DNA of 59,768 bases from Treponema sp. (GTDB lineage Bacteria > Spirochaetota > Spirochaetia > Treponematales > Breznakiellaceae). Where the stretch lies: assembly GCA_031256035.1 (NCBI GenBank), contig JAIRRJ010000057.1, positions 1 to 59,768 on the forward strand, in the 5' to 3' direction. Positions 25,844-34,881 of the stretch are shown in pieces. The first letter of the stretch is position 1. Each line of letters starts with the position of its first letter. Under the pieces are notes generated by a model. That model saw only the letters and a program-made list of their open reading frames with translations. It was not told where the DNA came from and ran no database searches. Position numbers and translations under genes: made by a program.

Positions 25844-27349
25844 TTATCTTTTGAATCTCGCCGATTCTACAGTTGCACCGTCCCGCAGCATACTGAACCA
25901 GAGTTCCTTATCTGTTTTTTCGCGTAACACCTTGTAGAAGGCGGCGATGTCGGCAACTTTTTCGCCATTTATTCCCGTGATCCTGTCGCTTTGTCTGAGA
26001 CCGGCAATATCAGCCGGAGTTCCGGGGATAACCTGCGTTACGACAAGTCCCTTTGCGTCTTTATCAAGCTGAAGAGTTTCCCTGAGCTGATCGGTCAGCG
26101 GGACTACGGTTACGCCCGGCCAGAGTTTTTTATTGTCAGACGCTACCTGATCAGTACGCGCCTCAATGCGCACCTGCATTTCCATGGATTTCCCGTCTCT
26201 TACAATGCTGAATTTGGCAAGATCGCCCGGCCTCAGATCCCCGACCAGCAGTTGGAGCTGATTGACGCCTCTTGTCTCCCTGCCGTTCACATGGGTGATA
26301 AAGTCTCCGGGTTTTATCCCGCCCTTGTCAGCCGGGGAACCTTGGAAAACCTGTGCGGCCAAAGCGCCGCGTTTTCCCTCAAGGTTAAGTCCGGAGATGA
26401 TTTCTCTGTTGGCTTCCATTAATGAAACGCCGAGCCAGCCGTAACTGATTGAGCCTGTTGTGATAAATTCATCTATGGAACGTTTGGCGTTGTTGATGGG
26501 AATGGCAAAACCAAGTCCCACGCTGCCGCCGCCTGAATTGTTACTCGCAATCCATGTGTTTATGCCGACTATCTCTCCCCGGATATTGACAAGGGGGCCG
26601 CCTGAGTTTCCCTGATTTATCGGAGCGTCCGTCTGTATAAAGTCATTGATATTGCCGCCGGGGCCGCCTGTACGCCCCACAGCGCTCACGATACCCAGCG
26701 TTACCGAAAATGAAAATTGTTCTCCCAGCGGGTTGCCCATCGCGATTGCCCATTCTCCGACTGCCACTTTGTCGGAATCTCCCAAAACCGCCAGCGGATA
26801 AACATCGCTGGTTTTGAAGGAAACCATCGCAAGGTCTTTACGTTCATCTTTTCCTACCAGCTCCGCAGCATATTCATTGCCGTCCCTTGTGGCAACCCTG
26901 ATCTCTGTTGCCCTGTCTACCACATGGTTGTTGGTGAGCGCGTAATAAGTGCCGTCTTTGTACCGGACAATGATCCCCGAACCAAGACCCTGAGAACGGT
27001 ATTCACGTTCCTGATTAGGTGTGCGCTCACGATCCCTCGGCCCGAAGAAAAAATCCCACGGAATTCCGGGAATGTTGGGCAGTTGCTGCCTGCTGACCGA
27101 AACTGTTTTTAATTCCACCACGGAGGGAAGCACTTTTTCCGACACCGAGCGGAATACGGTTTGCAGCCCTTCCGCAACAGCGAGAGCGTCCTCCGGGATT
27201 ATTACCGGGGTAACCTGTGCATTGGCGCGCACCTTGGGAGCGGAACAGGAAAATGATAAAAAGGCCATAGAAAAACCGAAAATGGCTCCGATAAGGACCA
27301 GATTAAAAATGAAAAGGTTTTTTGATGAAAGTTTTTGAATAATTTTCAT
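25844..27349 (-). CDS. Periplasmic serine protease HtrA/DegQ type
   Basis: The 501-residue protein has an N-terminal hydrophobic segment (about 12-35) ending in SFSC, a membrane anchor or lipoprotein signal. The S1C protease has His in ALTNNHVVDR, Asp in KDERKDLAMVSFK and Ser in NQGNSGGPLVN, followed by two PDZ domains (about 300-385 and 410-500: GWLGVSL; GLVVTQVIPGTPADIAG). The length is typical of DegP/DegQ. The start context is good: AGGAGC before ATG. It is 62 nt after map and 1 nt before the GH2 gene. Confidence 0.95.
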   Translation of the reverse strand: MKIIQKLSSKNLFIFNLVLIGAIFGFSMAFLSFSCSAPKVRANAQVTPVIIPEDALAVAEGLQTVFRSVSEKVLPSVVELKTVSVSRQQLPNIPGIPWDFFFGPRDRERTPNQEREYRSQGLGSGIIVRYKDGTYYALTNNHVVDRATEIRVATRDGNEYAAELVGKDERKDLAMVSFKTSDVYPLAVLGDSDKVAVGEWAIAMGNPLGEQFSFSVTLGIVSAVGRTGGPGGNINDFIQTDAPINQGNSGGPLVNIRGEIVGINTWIASNNSGGGSVGLGFAIPINNAKRSIDEFITTGSISYGWLGVSLMEANREIISGLNLEGKRGALAAQVFQGSPADKGGIKPGDFITHVNGRETRGVNQLQLLVGDLRPGDLAKFSIVRDGKSMEMQVRIEARTDQVASDNKKLWPGVTVVPLTDQLRETLQLDKDAKGLVVTQVIPGTPADIAGLRQSDRITGINGEKVADIAAFYKVLREKTDKELWFSMLRDGATVESARFKR

Positions 27350-27393
27350 GATAGCTCCTGATATTGGAATTTCTAACTCTATTCTAATATATT

Positions 27394-27408
27394 TACAGGT
27401 ACCCTGTA
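27394..27408. promoter_or_regulatory. Near-palindrome upstream of htrA
   Basis: TACAGGTACCCTGTA reads almost the same on both strands (arms TACAGG/CCTGTA). It sits in the only real gap (27350-27411) of the minus-strand operon, between map and htrA, about 45 nt before the htrA start. It could be an operator or a short stem. No clear promoter boxes were found. Confidence 0.3.
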
Positions 27409-27411
27409 TAG

Positions 27412-28188
27412 TTACAGAAAAATAAACTGTTCCAGAGGCTCGGTGAGAATCTCAGTTTTGTCGTTGAAAATGGCTACAGTGTGTTCCCAATGGGCGGATA
27501 TTTTTTCATCGGCGGTTACTATCGTCCATTCATCGTCAAGAATTTCCACATCGGCCCCTCCCATATTGATCATTGGTTCAATCGCGAATACCATGCCGTT
27601 TTTCAATTTGGGATTGGAGCCGTGGGGATAATTCGGAACATGAGGGTCTTCATGCAGTTCAAACCCGACTCCGTGGCCGCAGAAGTCTTCCACTATTCCG
27701 TATCCGTTTGCTTTTGCATGCCCTTCAACAGCGCGGGAGATCTGCAGCAGCCTGTCTCCTGCCTTTACCGCTTCAATCCCCTTGTACAGACATTCCATGG
27801 TAACAGTGTTCAGTTTCCGCACATCGCCGCTTACCCTGCCTGCTTCGATACTGACAGCCTGATCGCTAATGAACCCGTCAAGATTTATGCCGCAGTCAAG
27901 AGAGACCAAATCACCTTCACGGATGCGCCTTTTTGACGGGATGCCGTGGATCACTTCTTCGTTGATTGAAATACATATTGCCGCGGGATATGGTTTTTTT
28001 TTCGGACAGTAACCAAGGAAAACGGGTTTCCCTCCCGCCTTTTTAATCCAGTCCCTTACCCAAAAATCAATGTCGATGGTTTGTACGCCGGGTTTTACCT
28101 GCGGGATAAGTTCGCGGTACATGGCGGAAAGTACCTTGCATGATTTTCTGATGCCGTCAATCTGTTTTTCATTTTTCAACCGAATCAT
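27412..28188 (-). CDS. map: Methionine aminopeptidase, type I
   Basis: The 258-residue protein has all five metal ligands: the two Asp of LDCGINLDGFISDQA, His in HGVGFELHEDP, Glu in FAIEPMINMGG and Glu in SAHWEHTVAI. It removes the initiator Met from nascent proteins. There is no SEC-C zinc extension. The start lies 1 nt after the J-domain gene stop. Confidence 0.97.
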   Translation of the reverse strand: MIRLKNEKQIDGIRKSCKVLSAMYRELIPQVKPGVQTIDIDFWVRDWIKKAGGKPVFLGYCPKKKPYPAAICISINEEVIHGIPSKRRIREGDLVSLDCGINLDGFISDQAVSIEAGRVSGDVRKLNTVTMECLYKGIEAVKAGDRLLQISRAVEGHAKANGYGIVEDFCGHGVGFELHEDPHVPNYPHGSNPKLKNGMVFAIEPMINMGGADVEILDDEWTIVTADEKISAHWEHTVAIFNDKTEILTEPLEQFIFL

Positions 28189-28189
28189 G

Positions 28190-28915
28190 TTAAGCCCTTA
28201 ATTTCTCCATCGTATCCGCTATTGAACGCACGAAACGCATCTCATCCCGCGCGGGAAAGCCAAGCCCAATCATTGCTTCCATGCAGTCGATCCATGTTTC
28301 TTCGTCAACCTGTGATTTCAATCTGTGCCAGACGATGGTTTTCAGGAAATTTTCTATTTCAGGTGTGAAGAGATTAAAATGCGGCGTTTGCCTCTCTTCA
28401 GCTAATATCCTTGTCAGCAGTTTGAACGCTTCGAATGACGATGCGCGTTTGTCCAGTTCTTCGGCGAGGATAAACAGGCAGTCCAGCCAGTCTTCGCGAT
28501 CCATGTATTTTTCCATGCAGAAATGAAGGCCGCCATTTTTTCGCCAGATGGCAATAGCCTGCTCTTCTTCAAGGTGGAGCAGTTCAAAAAATACGAGCTT
28601 TGCCTGACAGGACGGATCATCCTGTTCGTTAAGCCATGTGCGGTAGTTAAAGCCGGCTTTTTTGACAAAGCGATTGTACGCCCTGTTATACTCAAAACGG
28701 CGTTCAGGGCTGGAAAGCACTTCGTACGCGCTGATGAGTTTCCGCATCGCCTCCGCAGCCGTGTGACCTGCGATGTCCGGGTGGAGCTGTTTGGCTTTTT
28801 GGCGGAACGCTTTTTTTATTTCACCGGCTGAAGCTCCGTGCTTTACGCCGAGCAGCTCATAGTGATTTTTGAATATTGCCTCATGCGCCAATTTGTTTTC
28901 CCAGGGCTTCGGCAT
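28190..28915 (-). CDS. J-domain protein (DnaJ-like co-chaperone, type III)
   Basis: The 241-residue protein has a J domain at about 17-82 (HYELLGVKHGASAGEIKKAF, then HPDIAG with the HPD motif, and SAYEVLSSPERRFEYNRAY). No G/F or zinc region follows. The rest is helical with no recognised domain. It should stimulate an Hsp70. The start codon lies 35 nt inside the preceding flavodoxin-like gene; a later start would remove part of the J domain, so the overlap seems real. Confidence 0.88.
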   Translation of the reverse strand: MPKPWENKLAHEAIFKNHYELLGVKHGASAGEIKKAFRQKAKQLHPDIAGHTAAEAMRKLISAYEVLSSPERRFEYNRAYNRFVKKAGFNYRTWLNEQDDPSCQAKLVFFELLHLEEEQAIAIWRKNGGLHFCMEKYMDREDWLDCLFILAEELDKRASSFEAFKLLTRILAEERQTPHFNLFTPEIENFLKTIVWHRLKSQVDEETWIDCMEAMIGLGFPARDEMRFVRSIADTMEKLRA

Positions 28916-29288
28916 GGGGAGGATTAAACAAAAAATCGCTCCAGTTGATCATCATTCCTTCTTTTTCCATCGCCTTCATTAAATTGGCAAGGGCGCGGCT
29001 GCTGAACAGCCCGGTTTTTTTTATAAACGCCGCGCTCTTTTTTCCCGAAAGCGAACTTCCGGCGGCAAGCAATTTTGCAACCTGCGCGGGAATCTTTCCA
29101 GAAAAAAATGAAATCGGCTCCGTCGCAACCGCCACATATTCATAGCCGGGAAGTTTAAATCCGTCTTCTGTCCAACCGTTGATAACGTCAACGCGATGCC
29201 CCATTGATTCCATTCCCTTCGCCAGTGAGCGGACATAATCGGGAGGTTCTTTCCTTGCCGCTGGCGCTGATACAACCGCTATTCTCAT
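28881..29288 (-). CDS. Small flavodoxin-like protein of unknown function
   Basis: The 135-residue protein starts with a beta strand and loop, MRIAVVSAPAARKEP, then alternates strands and helices (MGHRVDVING, YEYVAVATEP, KKSAAFIKKTGL), as in flavodoxin-like folds, but no clear FMN loop is seen. A good AGGGGA lies before the ATG. It sits between uspA and the J-domain gene in one operon. Function unknown. Confidence 0.65.
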   Translation of the reverse strand: MRIAVVSAPAARKEPPDYVRSLAKGMESMGHRVDVINGWTEDGFKLPGYEYVAVATEPISFFSGKIPAQVAKLLAAGSSLSGKKSAAFIKKTGLFSSRALANLMKAMEKEGMMINWSDFLFNPPHAEALGKQIGA

Positions 29289-29297
29289 ACATTTCCC

Positions 29298-29780
29298 CTA
29301 AGCATGTTTATAAATTTGATCAATGTCGTGTTCTTTCACCAGCAACACCGAGCATTTTGCGTTTGCCATAATTTCGCGGTACGAATGTCCCATAATATCC
29401 CGCGTGCTTCTGTTTTTTTCCCATCCGCCAAGCAGAATCATGTCGGCATTGTGTTCATCGGCTACATTGAGGATTTCGGTGCATATTGCGCCCTTGCGAA
29501 GTATCCGTTCTACTTTGACGCCCTTTGCGCGCGCCAGTTCTTCAACGAAGGAAAGATAACGCTCGCCGTTGGCTTCCAGACTTTTTTCATATTCGGCGCT
29601 TTCTTCCTGAATAAAAATTTTACTTAAGGTTAGCTGTTTGATTGTCGCTGTATCTACAACATAGACGGCGCATAATTTGCAATGGTACAGCTTGGCAAGG
29701 ACAATGCCGTATTTGGCTGCCAGGATAGATGCGTCCGCCCCTGTAACTGCTATTACAATATTAGAGATGAGAGATTTCAT
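29298..29780 (-). CDS. Universal stress protein (UspA family)
   Basis: The 160-residue protein has the UspA fold: VIAVTGADASILAAKYGIVL at the start, KLCAVYVVDTAT, and the ATP-binding signature ADMILLGGWEKNRSTRDIMG then YREIMANAKCSVLLVKE. The G-x2-G-x9-G-S/T motif is partly kept, so ATP binding is possible. The ATG overlaps the stop of the V-ATPase subunit D gene. Confidence 0.92.
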   Translation of the reverse strand: MKSLISNIVIAVTGADASILAAKYGIVLAKLYHCKLCAVYVVDTATIKQLTLSKIFIQEESAEYEKSLEANGERYLSFVEELARAKGVKVERILRKGAICTEILNVADEHNADMILLGGWEKNRSTRDIMGHSYREIMANAKCSVLLVKEHDIDQIYKHA

Positions 29781-30409
29781 TTCGCCGGGCTTGAAACTCC
29801 TTTCTTTTTTAGAAGCTTGCTGGTAAAGAAGGAGTCTCTTTCCCGTTCTTCCAGCTCCGACTCAATATATGTTTTTGTGTCGTTGGCGGTGGGGATGACC
29901 AGCTTTTCCAGCGCGTTTACCCGCCGCTGGGTCCGCCGTACTTCCCGCGCCAGCCGCCAGGCTATAGTCCTGATTGCCGCCAATTCGGTACATATCCTGA
30001 GTAACTCGAAGAATTCTAACACGGTTTCATCACATTCTGCAAATGAATTTACGGGGGAATACTTGAGTTCCGCCTCAGGAATCCTGATTTCCAGCCCGGG
30101 CAGCTTCATGCCGGCGGCAATTATCTGTTTTTCCCTCATTTCAAAACGGTACGAGACATTTTGCGCCAGCCTTTGAGCTTTCTCCCTTCCCACTACCACC
30201 AGCATCCGTTTCAGGCAGGGGTAGGCTTTTGCCGCGCGCGCGTCAAGATTGCGTTCAAGTATCTTTACCTGTTCCACCTTGCGCATCAATTCCGCAACCA
30301 GAATTTCCCGTTTTTGCTCCAAAAGATCGTAACCTTCTTTTGCAACGGTCAGCCTTTCCTTGACTCTGATGAGGTTGCTTTTGGTTGGGGCAATGTTCTC
30401 CCGCGCCAT
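29777..30409 (-). CDS. atpD: V-type ATP synthase subunit D
   Basis: From the ATG at 30409 the product has 210 residues, the usual length for subunit D, and begins IAPTKSNLIRVKERLTVAKE, the family signature. The long helices form the central stalk coiled coil (REILVAELMRKVEQVKILE; RRTQRRVNALEKLVIP). A longer frame reaches 30562 but would run into the divergent ygfK gene and has no family match, so the inner start is chosen. No other V-ATPase subunit is near. It heads the minus-strand operon that continues with uspA. Confidence 0.9.
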   Translation of the reverse strand: MARENIAPTKSNLIRVKERLTVAKEGYDLLEQKREILVAELMRKVEQVKILERNLDARAAKAYPCLKRMLVVVGREKAQRLAQNVSYRFEMREKQIIAAGMKLPGLEIRIPEAELKYSPVNSFAECDETVLEFFELLRICTELAAIRTIAWRLAREVRRTQRRVNALEKLVIPTANDTKTYIESELEERERDSFFTSKLLKKKGVSSPAK

Positions 30410-30458
30410 GCCTGATATTAGCATGGACAACGGGTAGTTTATACCCTTTTCAATACTA

Positions 30459-30464
30459 TATAAT
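30459..30464 (+). promoter_or_regulatory. TATAAT box of the ygfK-ssnA operon
   Basis: A perfect TATAAT at 30459-30464 lies 27 nt before the ygfK ATG; the -35 region is weak (TAGTTT at 30435-30440, 18-bp spacing). The 81-bp gap is shared with the divergent atpD gene. GGAGG at 30478-30482 is the ribosome binding site. Confidence 0.55.
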
Positions 30465-30490
30465 GTAGTACAGACCCGGAGGACAAAACC

Positions 30491-33400
30491 ATGAGTGAGA
30501 TCATGAGGCCTATACAATTTTCTGAATTGATCAATTGGGCGCGGGGTGAATATAAAAACCACGGATCGGTTTTCGGCATACGAAAAGAAAAATTTTTCCG
30601 CCCGGTTTCAGGCGGCGTTGAATTATTCGGGAAAAAGATAAGCTCTCCTGTCGGCCCTGCGGCAGGTCCCGGTTCGCAGCTTGCGCAGAATATCCTGTCG
30701 GCGTATTTGGCGGGCGCCCGTTTTATAGAATTAAAAACCGTGCAGACGATGGACGGAGAAGAGCTGCGCAAAGCTATCCCGAGGCCGTGCATTAAAGCCG
30801 CCGATGAAGGCTACAATGTTGAATGGTCTACTGAACTGACAGTCTCAGGGGCGATGGAAGAATACATTAAAGCGTTGTTTCTCATTTCTTTATTCGCGGT
30901 AGAATTTGGCATTGCCGAAGCGGGGGATGTTATTTTTAACATGAGCGTCGGCTACAGCCTTGAGGGTATTAAATCGGAAAAAATTGATTCATATATCGAA
31001 GGGATGAAAAACGCGGAAAATACGGAAATCTGGAAACAGTGTTATGATCATATTGCAGCTAACATTTCATCTTTTGATCATTTTACAAAAGCAGACCTTG
31101 ACGCAATTGCGCCGAATGTTTCAAACAGTATAACCCTTTCGACTCTTCACGGCTGCCCGCGCGATGAAATCGAAAGAATAGCCGCCTACCTCATCGATGA
31201 AAAAGAACTGCATACGTACGTTAAGTGTAATCCCACCCTGCTTGGTTTCAAAACCGCCCGCAACCTTCTTGACATGATGGGATACGGCTATATTTCATTC
31301 GGCGAACATCATTTTAATGAAGATTTGCAGTTTTCTGACGCGGTAAAAATGCTGCGCAGCCTGAAAACAAAAGCCGCAAAGGCCAATTTTGACTTCGGGG
31401 TAAAATTGACCAATACATTTCCGGTTGAAATAAAACGGAACGAGCTTCCGGGAAGCGAGATGTACATGTCAGGCCGCGCCCTTCTTCCACTGTCGCTTCA
31501 CACGGCAAAAGAGCTGTCAGATGCCTTCCGCGGCGAACTTCCTGTTTCCTATTCAGGCGGCGCTGATTTTTTCAATCTTAAAACCATTCTTGAAACGGGT
31601 ATAAGGCCGGTAACTGTTGCCACTAACATTCTGAAACCCGGCGGCTATGAAAGATTTACCCAGCTTGCGGAAATTTCGCATGGCATTGCGTATAACGGCA
31701 GGGGCATAAATGAAAAAGCGCTTAACGCCCTCTGTGAATCTATTAACGAACAGAAACGTTACCGCAAGGAATTCCGCTATGCGGGCTTGCGGAAGACTAC
31801 CAGTGCTTTGCCGCTTTTTGACTGCGCAAAAGCGCCCTGCATGGACGGCGGCTGCCCGATTCATCAAAAAATACCCAATTATCTGGCTGCCGTTGCTGAA
31901 ACAGACTATGAAGAGGCGTTCAGAATAATCGCCGTGGACAATACCGCCCCTTCAATCACCGGGAGTATCTGCGATCATCAGTGCCAGAATATGTGTACCC
32001 GTGTTGATTACGAAGACTCTCTGCAAATCAGAACGGCAAAATTGATTGCTTCAGATAACGCACAGGAAAAATATACTGCCGCTCTTGCAGCGGTGCAGGT
32101 TAAAACCGAAGAATCTGCGGCAGTAATCGGCGCGGGGCCTGCGGGTATCGCCGCCGCCGTATTTTTGCGAAGGAACGGAGTGCCGGTTACTGTATATGAA
32201 AAGCTAAAATTTCCGTTCGGCGCGGTGCAGGCTGTTATTCCATCATTCAGAATTTCAGATGAGGCGATAGCGCGCGATTATCAGATGGCGTTAAAGACGG
32301 GAGTTGAATTTGTTTTTAACGTCCCCGAGGAATATTCAATCGCCGAATTGCGCAGGAAGCACCGGTTTACAGTAATAGCCACAGGCGCGTGGAACGAAAG
32401 TTCTCCCATCGTTAAGCAGCAGGAAAAAATAATTGACGCTCTGCGCTTCCTTGAAGATTCAAAAAAATCAAATTGCAGCATGGAACTGGGAAAAAAGGTC
32501 GCGGTCATAGGCGGCGGGGATGTTGCGATGGATTGCGCCAGAGCCGCTAAACGCAACAGGGGAGTGGAAACAGTTACAGTTGTTTACCGCCGGACAAGAG
32601 AATTCATGCCTGCACAGCATGAAGAACAGGAGCTTGCACTCAATGACAAGGTAGTTTTCAAAGAACAGTTGTCTCCCGAAACATGGAAAAACGGTGTTCT
32701 CACCTGTGAGGTGATGAGTCCCGGCGATTACGATCATTCCGGCAGAAGGAGTTTTGAAGGCACGGGCAAAAAAATAGAATTGAATTTCGATACTGTGATC
32801 AGCGCGGTGGGCGCGAGAATCGATACCCAGCATTTTATCCGCAATCAAATTTTGCTGAAGGATAATTTGCCCGTAACAAATGAAAATCTGGAAAGTTCGG
32901 TTTCTGACGTTTACATTGGCGGCGACTGCAGAAAGGGTCCGGCTACGGTGGTAAAGGCAATTGCGGACGGCAAGACCATCGCTGCGGATATTCTGCGGAA
33001 ACTGAACCTGAAAGCCGACTTTCTTTCTCCGCCGTCTCCCGCTAACCCTGATCCTGATCTTTACATGAAGAAGGGAGTAATCTCGGAAATTAAAAATGAC
33101 AATGCCGAATGTTACCGGTGTCTTTCGTGTAACAACCTTTGCGAAATATGCGCCGATGTATGCCCGAACCGCGCTAATGTATCGGTTGCGGTCCCGGTAT
33201 CCGGCAGGCAGCAGGCGCGTCAAATCCTGCATATTGACAGAATGTGCAATGAGTGCGGAAACTGCGCTGTCTTTTGCCCGCACAGCGGCAAACCTTACAG
33301 GGATAAACTTACGGTTTTTTGCTGCGAAGAAGATTTTCTGGACAGCGAAAATGCCGGTTTCCTTAAAACAGGAACGAATAATTACAAAATAAGGCTGGAA

Positions 33401-33523
33401 GACAAATCAGTTGTTGAATACCGCAAAGGCGGAAAAAACATCCCGCAGGAGTGGATTGTTTTTCTTGAAACGGTATCGGCAAAATACGAATATATTTTAA
33501 CGCAGGAGGTAAGAGTATCATGA
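30491..33523 (+). CDS. ygfK: YgfK-like flavin/iron-sulfur oxidoreductase (putative selenate reductase subunit)
   Basis: The 1010-residue protein has three parts. Residues 1-430 are a dihydroorotate-dehydrogenase-like barrel (FGKKISSPVGPAAGPGSQ; FIELKTVQTMDG). Residues about 440-850 are GltD-like, with Cys clusters CMDGGCPIH and ICDHQCQNMCTR, an FAD loop AVIGAGPAGIAA and an NAD(P)H loop VIGGGDVAMDCARAA. The C-terminus carries two 4Fe-4S motifs (CYRCLSCNNLCEICADVCP; CNECGNCAVFCP). This matches YgfK, which in E. coli sits in the purine-catabolism/selenium-dependent hydroxylase cluster; the reaction is not established. The stop overlaps ssnA by ATGA. Confidence 0.93.
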   Translation: MSEIMRPIQFSELINWARGEYKNHGSVFGIRKEKFFRPVSGGVELFGKKISSPVGPAAGPGSQLAQNILSAYLAGARFIELKTVQTMDGEELRKAIPRPCIKAADEGYNVEWSTELTVSGAMEEYIKALFLISLFAVEFGIAEAGDVIFNMSVGYSLEGIKSEKIDSYIEGMKNAENTEIWKQCYDHIAANISSFDHFTKADLDAIAPNVSNSITLSTLHGCPRDEIERIAAYLIDEKELHTYVKCNPTLLGFKTARNLLDMMGYGYISFGEHHFNEDLQFSDAVKMLRSLKTKAAKANFDFGVKLTNTFPVEIKRNELPGSEMYMSGRALLPLSLHTAKELSDAFRGELPVSYSGGADFFNLKTILETGIRPVTVATNILKPGGYERFTQLAEISHGIAYNGRGINEKALNALCESINEQKRYRKEFRYAGLRKTTSALPLFDCAKAPCMDGGCPIHQKIPNYLAAVAETDYEEAFRIIAVDNTAPSITGSICDHQCQNMCTRVDYEDSLQIRTAKLIASDNAQEKYTAALAAVQVKTEESAAVIGAGPAGIAAAVFLRRNGVPVTVYEKLKFPFGAVQAVIPSFRISDEAIARDYQMALKTGVEFVFNVPEEYSIAELRRKHRFTVIATGAWNESSPIVKQQEKIIDALRFLEDSKKSNCSMELGKKVAVIGGGDVAMDCARAAKRNRGVETVTVVYRRTREFMPAQHEEQELALNDKVVFKEQLSPETWKNGVLTCEVMSPGDYDHSGRRSFEGTGKKIELNFDTVISAVGARIDTQHFIRNQILLKDNLPVTNENLESSVSDVYIGGDCRKGPATVVKAIADGKTIAADILRKLNLKADFLSPPSPANPDPDLYMKKGVISEIKNDNAECYRCLSCNNLCEICADVCPNRANVSVAVPVSGRQQARQILHIDRMCNECGNCAVFCPHSGKPYRDKLTVFCCEEDFLDSENAGFLKTGTNNYKIRLEDKSVVEYRKGGKNIPQEWIVFLETVSAKYEYILTQEVRVS

Positions 33524-34842
33524 TCCTGATAGGCAACGGAAACATCGTTACAAGGGACAAAACCCGTCCTTTTATCGAAAACGGAGCTGTGGTTATTGAC
33601 GGAAAGCTCATCAAAGAGACAGGCGATACAAAGACGTTACGTGAAAAATACCGCGGTGCGGAATTCATTGACGCGAAAAACAGGCTTGTAATGCCCGGCC
33701 TAATTAATACACATTCGCATTATTATTCAACATTCGCCAGGGGCATGGTTCTTGATGAAAAACCAGCGACCACATTCGGCGAAATCCTTTACGGCCTGTG
33801 GTGGCGGCTGGATGAAAAGCTGACATTGGAAGATGTGTATTACAGCTGCATAAGCCCCATGATTGACCAAATCCGGTCTGGGGTTACATCGGTAATCGAT
33901 CACCACGCAAGCCCCATGGCGGCGATAGGAAGCCTTTCCAAAATAGCGGACGCCGCGAAACTTTTCGGCATCCGCGTCAACCTTTGTTACGAGACATCCG
34001 ACCGTGACGGTGAACAAATTGCGTGGGCGGGCATCAAAGAAAATGTTGAGTTTGCAAAACACTGCAGGGAACAAAATGATGATATGCTTACTTCACTGTT
34101 CGGTCTGCACGCTCAAATGACAGTAGGAGAAAAAACACTTAACGACTGCCTTGAAGCTGCGGGCGGAATGGGCTTTCACGTACATGCCGCGGAAGGCATA
34201 GAGGACGTGGTAGACGCAATTTCCAAATACGAAATGAGGGCAGTTGAGCGGCTGTATAATTTCGGAGTGCTTTCAAAAAAATCCATCGCCGTCCATTGTA
34301 TTCACATAACGGAAGAAGAAATGGACATGCTCAAGGAAAGCGGCACCGCGGTTGTGCATAATCCGCAGTCAAACATGGGGAACGCGGTGGGCGCGTCTCC
34401 GGTTCTGTCAATGATGAAAAAAGGAATTTTGACAGGCCTTGGGACGGACGGTTACACCGCCGATATGCTGGAGTCCTACAAGACCGCCGCAATCCTTCAC
34501 AAGCATGTGTCGGGGATTCCTTCCGCGGCATGGACGGAACCTCCTGAAATGCTTTTCGACAATAACAAAAAAATCATGGAACGGCTCATCAAGGGGAAGG
34601 TCGGAACTCTCGCGAAAGATCATTATGCGGATATAATCATTGTCGATTACAAAGCGCCGACTCCGCTGAACGAGGAAACTGTTAACAGCCACTTGCTTTT
34701 TGGCGTATCAGGCCGCCATGTTGACACCACAATCATAAACGGCAAGATCATCATGAAAGACCGCGTACTGTTAAATATTGACGAAGAAGGCTTGCTGGCA
34801 AAATCCAGAGAGCGCGCAAAAAAATTGTGGGAAAGGATTTAG
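33520..34842 (+). CDS. ssnA: SsnA-like amidohydrolase
   Basis: The 440-residue amidohydrolase-superfamily protein has metal ligands in INTHSHYYS, His in HVHAAEG and HCIHI, and Asp in LGTDGYTADML. The composite beta-sandwich ends carry VIDGKLIKE and the C-terminal VDTTIINGKIIM. Closest by pattern to SsnA, encoded next to ygfK in E. coli. It probably hydrolyses a C-N bond of a purine or related ring; the substrate is unknown. It is translationally coupled to ygfK. Confidence 0.92.
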   Translation: MILIGNGNIVTRDKTRPFIENGAVVIDGKLIKETGDTKTLREKYRGAEFIDAKNRLVMPGLINTHSHYYSTFARGMVLDEKPATTFGEILYGLWWRLDEKLTLEDVYYSCISPMIDQIRSGVTSVIDHHASPMAAIGSLSKIADAAKLFGIRVNLCYETSDRDGEQIAWAGIKENVEFAKHCREQNDDMLTSLFGLHAQMTVGEKTLNDCLEAAGGMGFHVHAAEGIEDVVDAISKYEMRAVERLYNFGVLSKKSIAVHCIHITEEEMDMLKESGTAVVHNPQSNMGNAVGASPVLSMMKKGILTGLGTDGYTADMLESYKTAAILHKHVSGIPSAAWTEPPEMLFDNNKKIMERLIKGKVGTLAKDHYADIIIVDYKAPTPLNEETVNSHLLFGVSGRHVDTTIINGKIIMKDRVLLNIDEEGLLAKSRERAKKLWERI

Positions 34843-34881
34843 CGGCAGCCGCTTCCTGCGGTAATTATGGAGAATACTACA

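Noticed and set aside
32468..33283. 271-codon minus-strand frame inside ygfK
   Set aside because: It is antisense to the conserved FAD and 4Fe-4S parts of YgfK and resembles no family.
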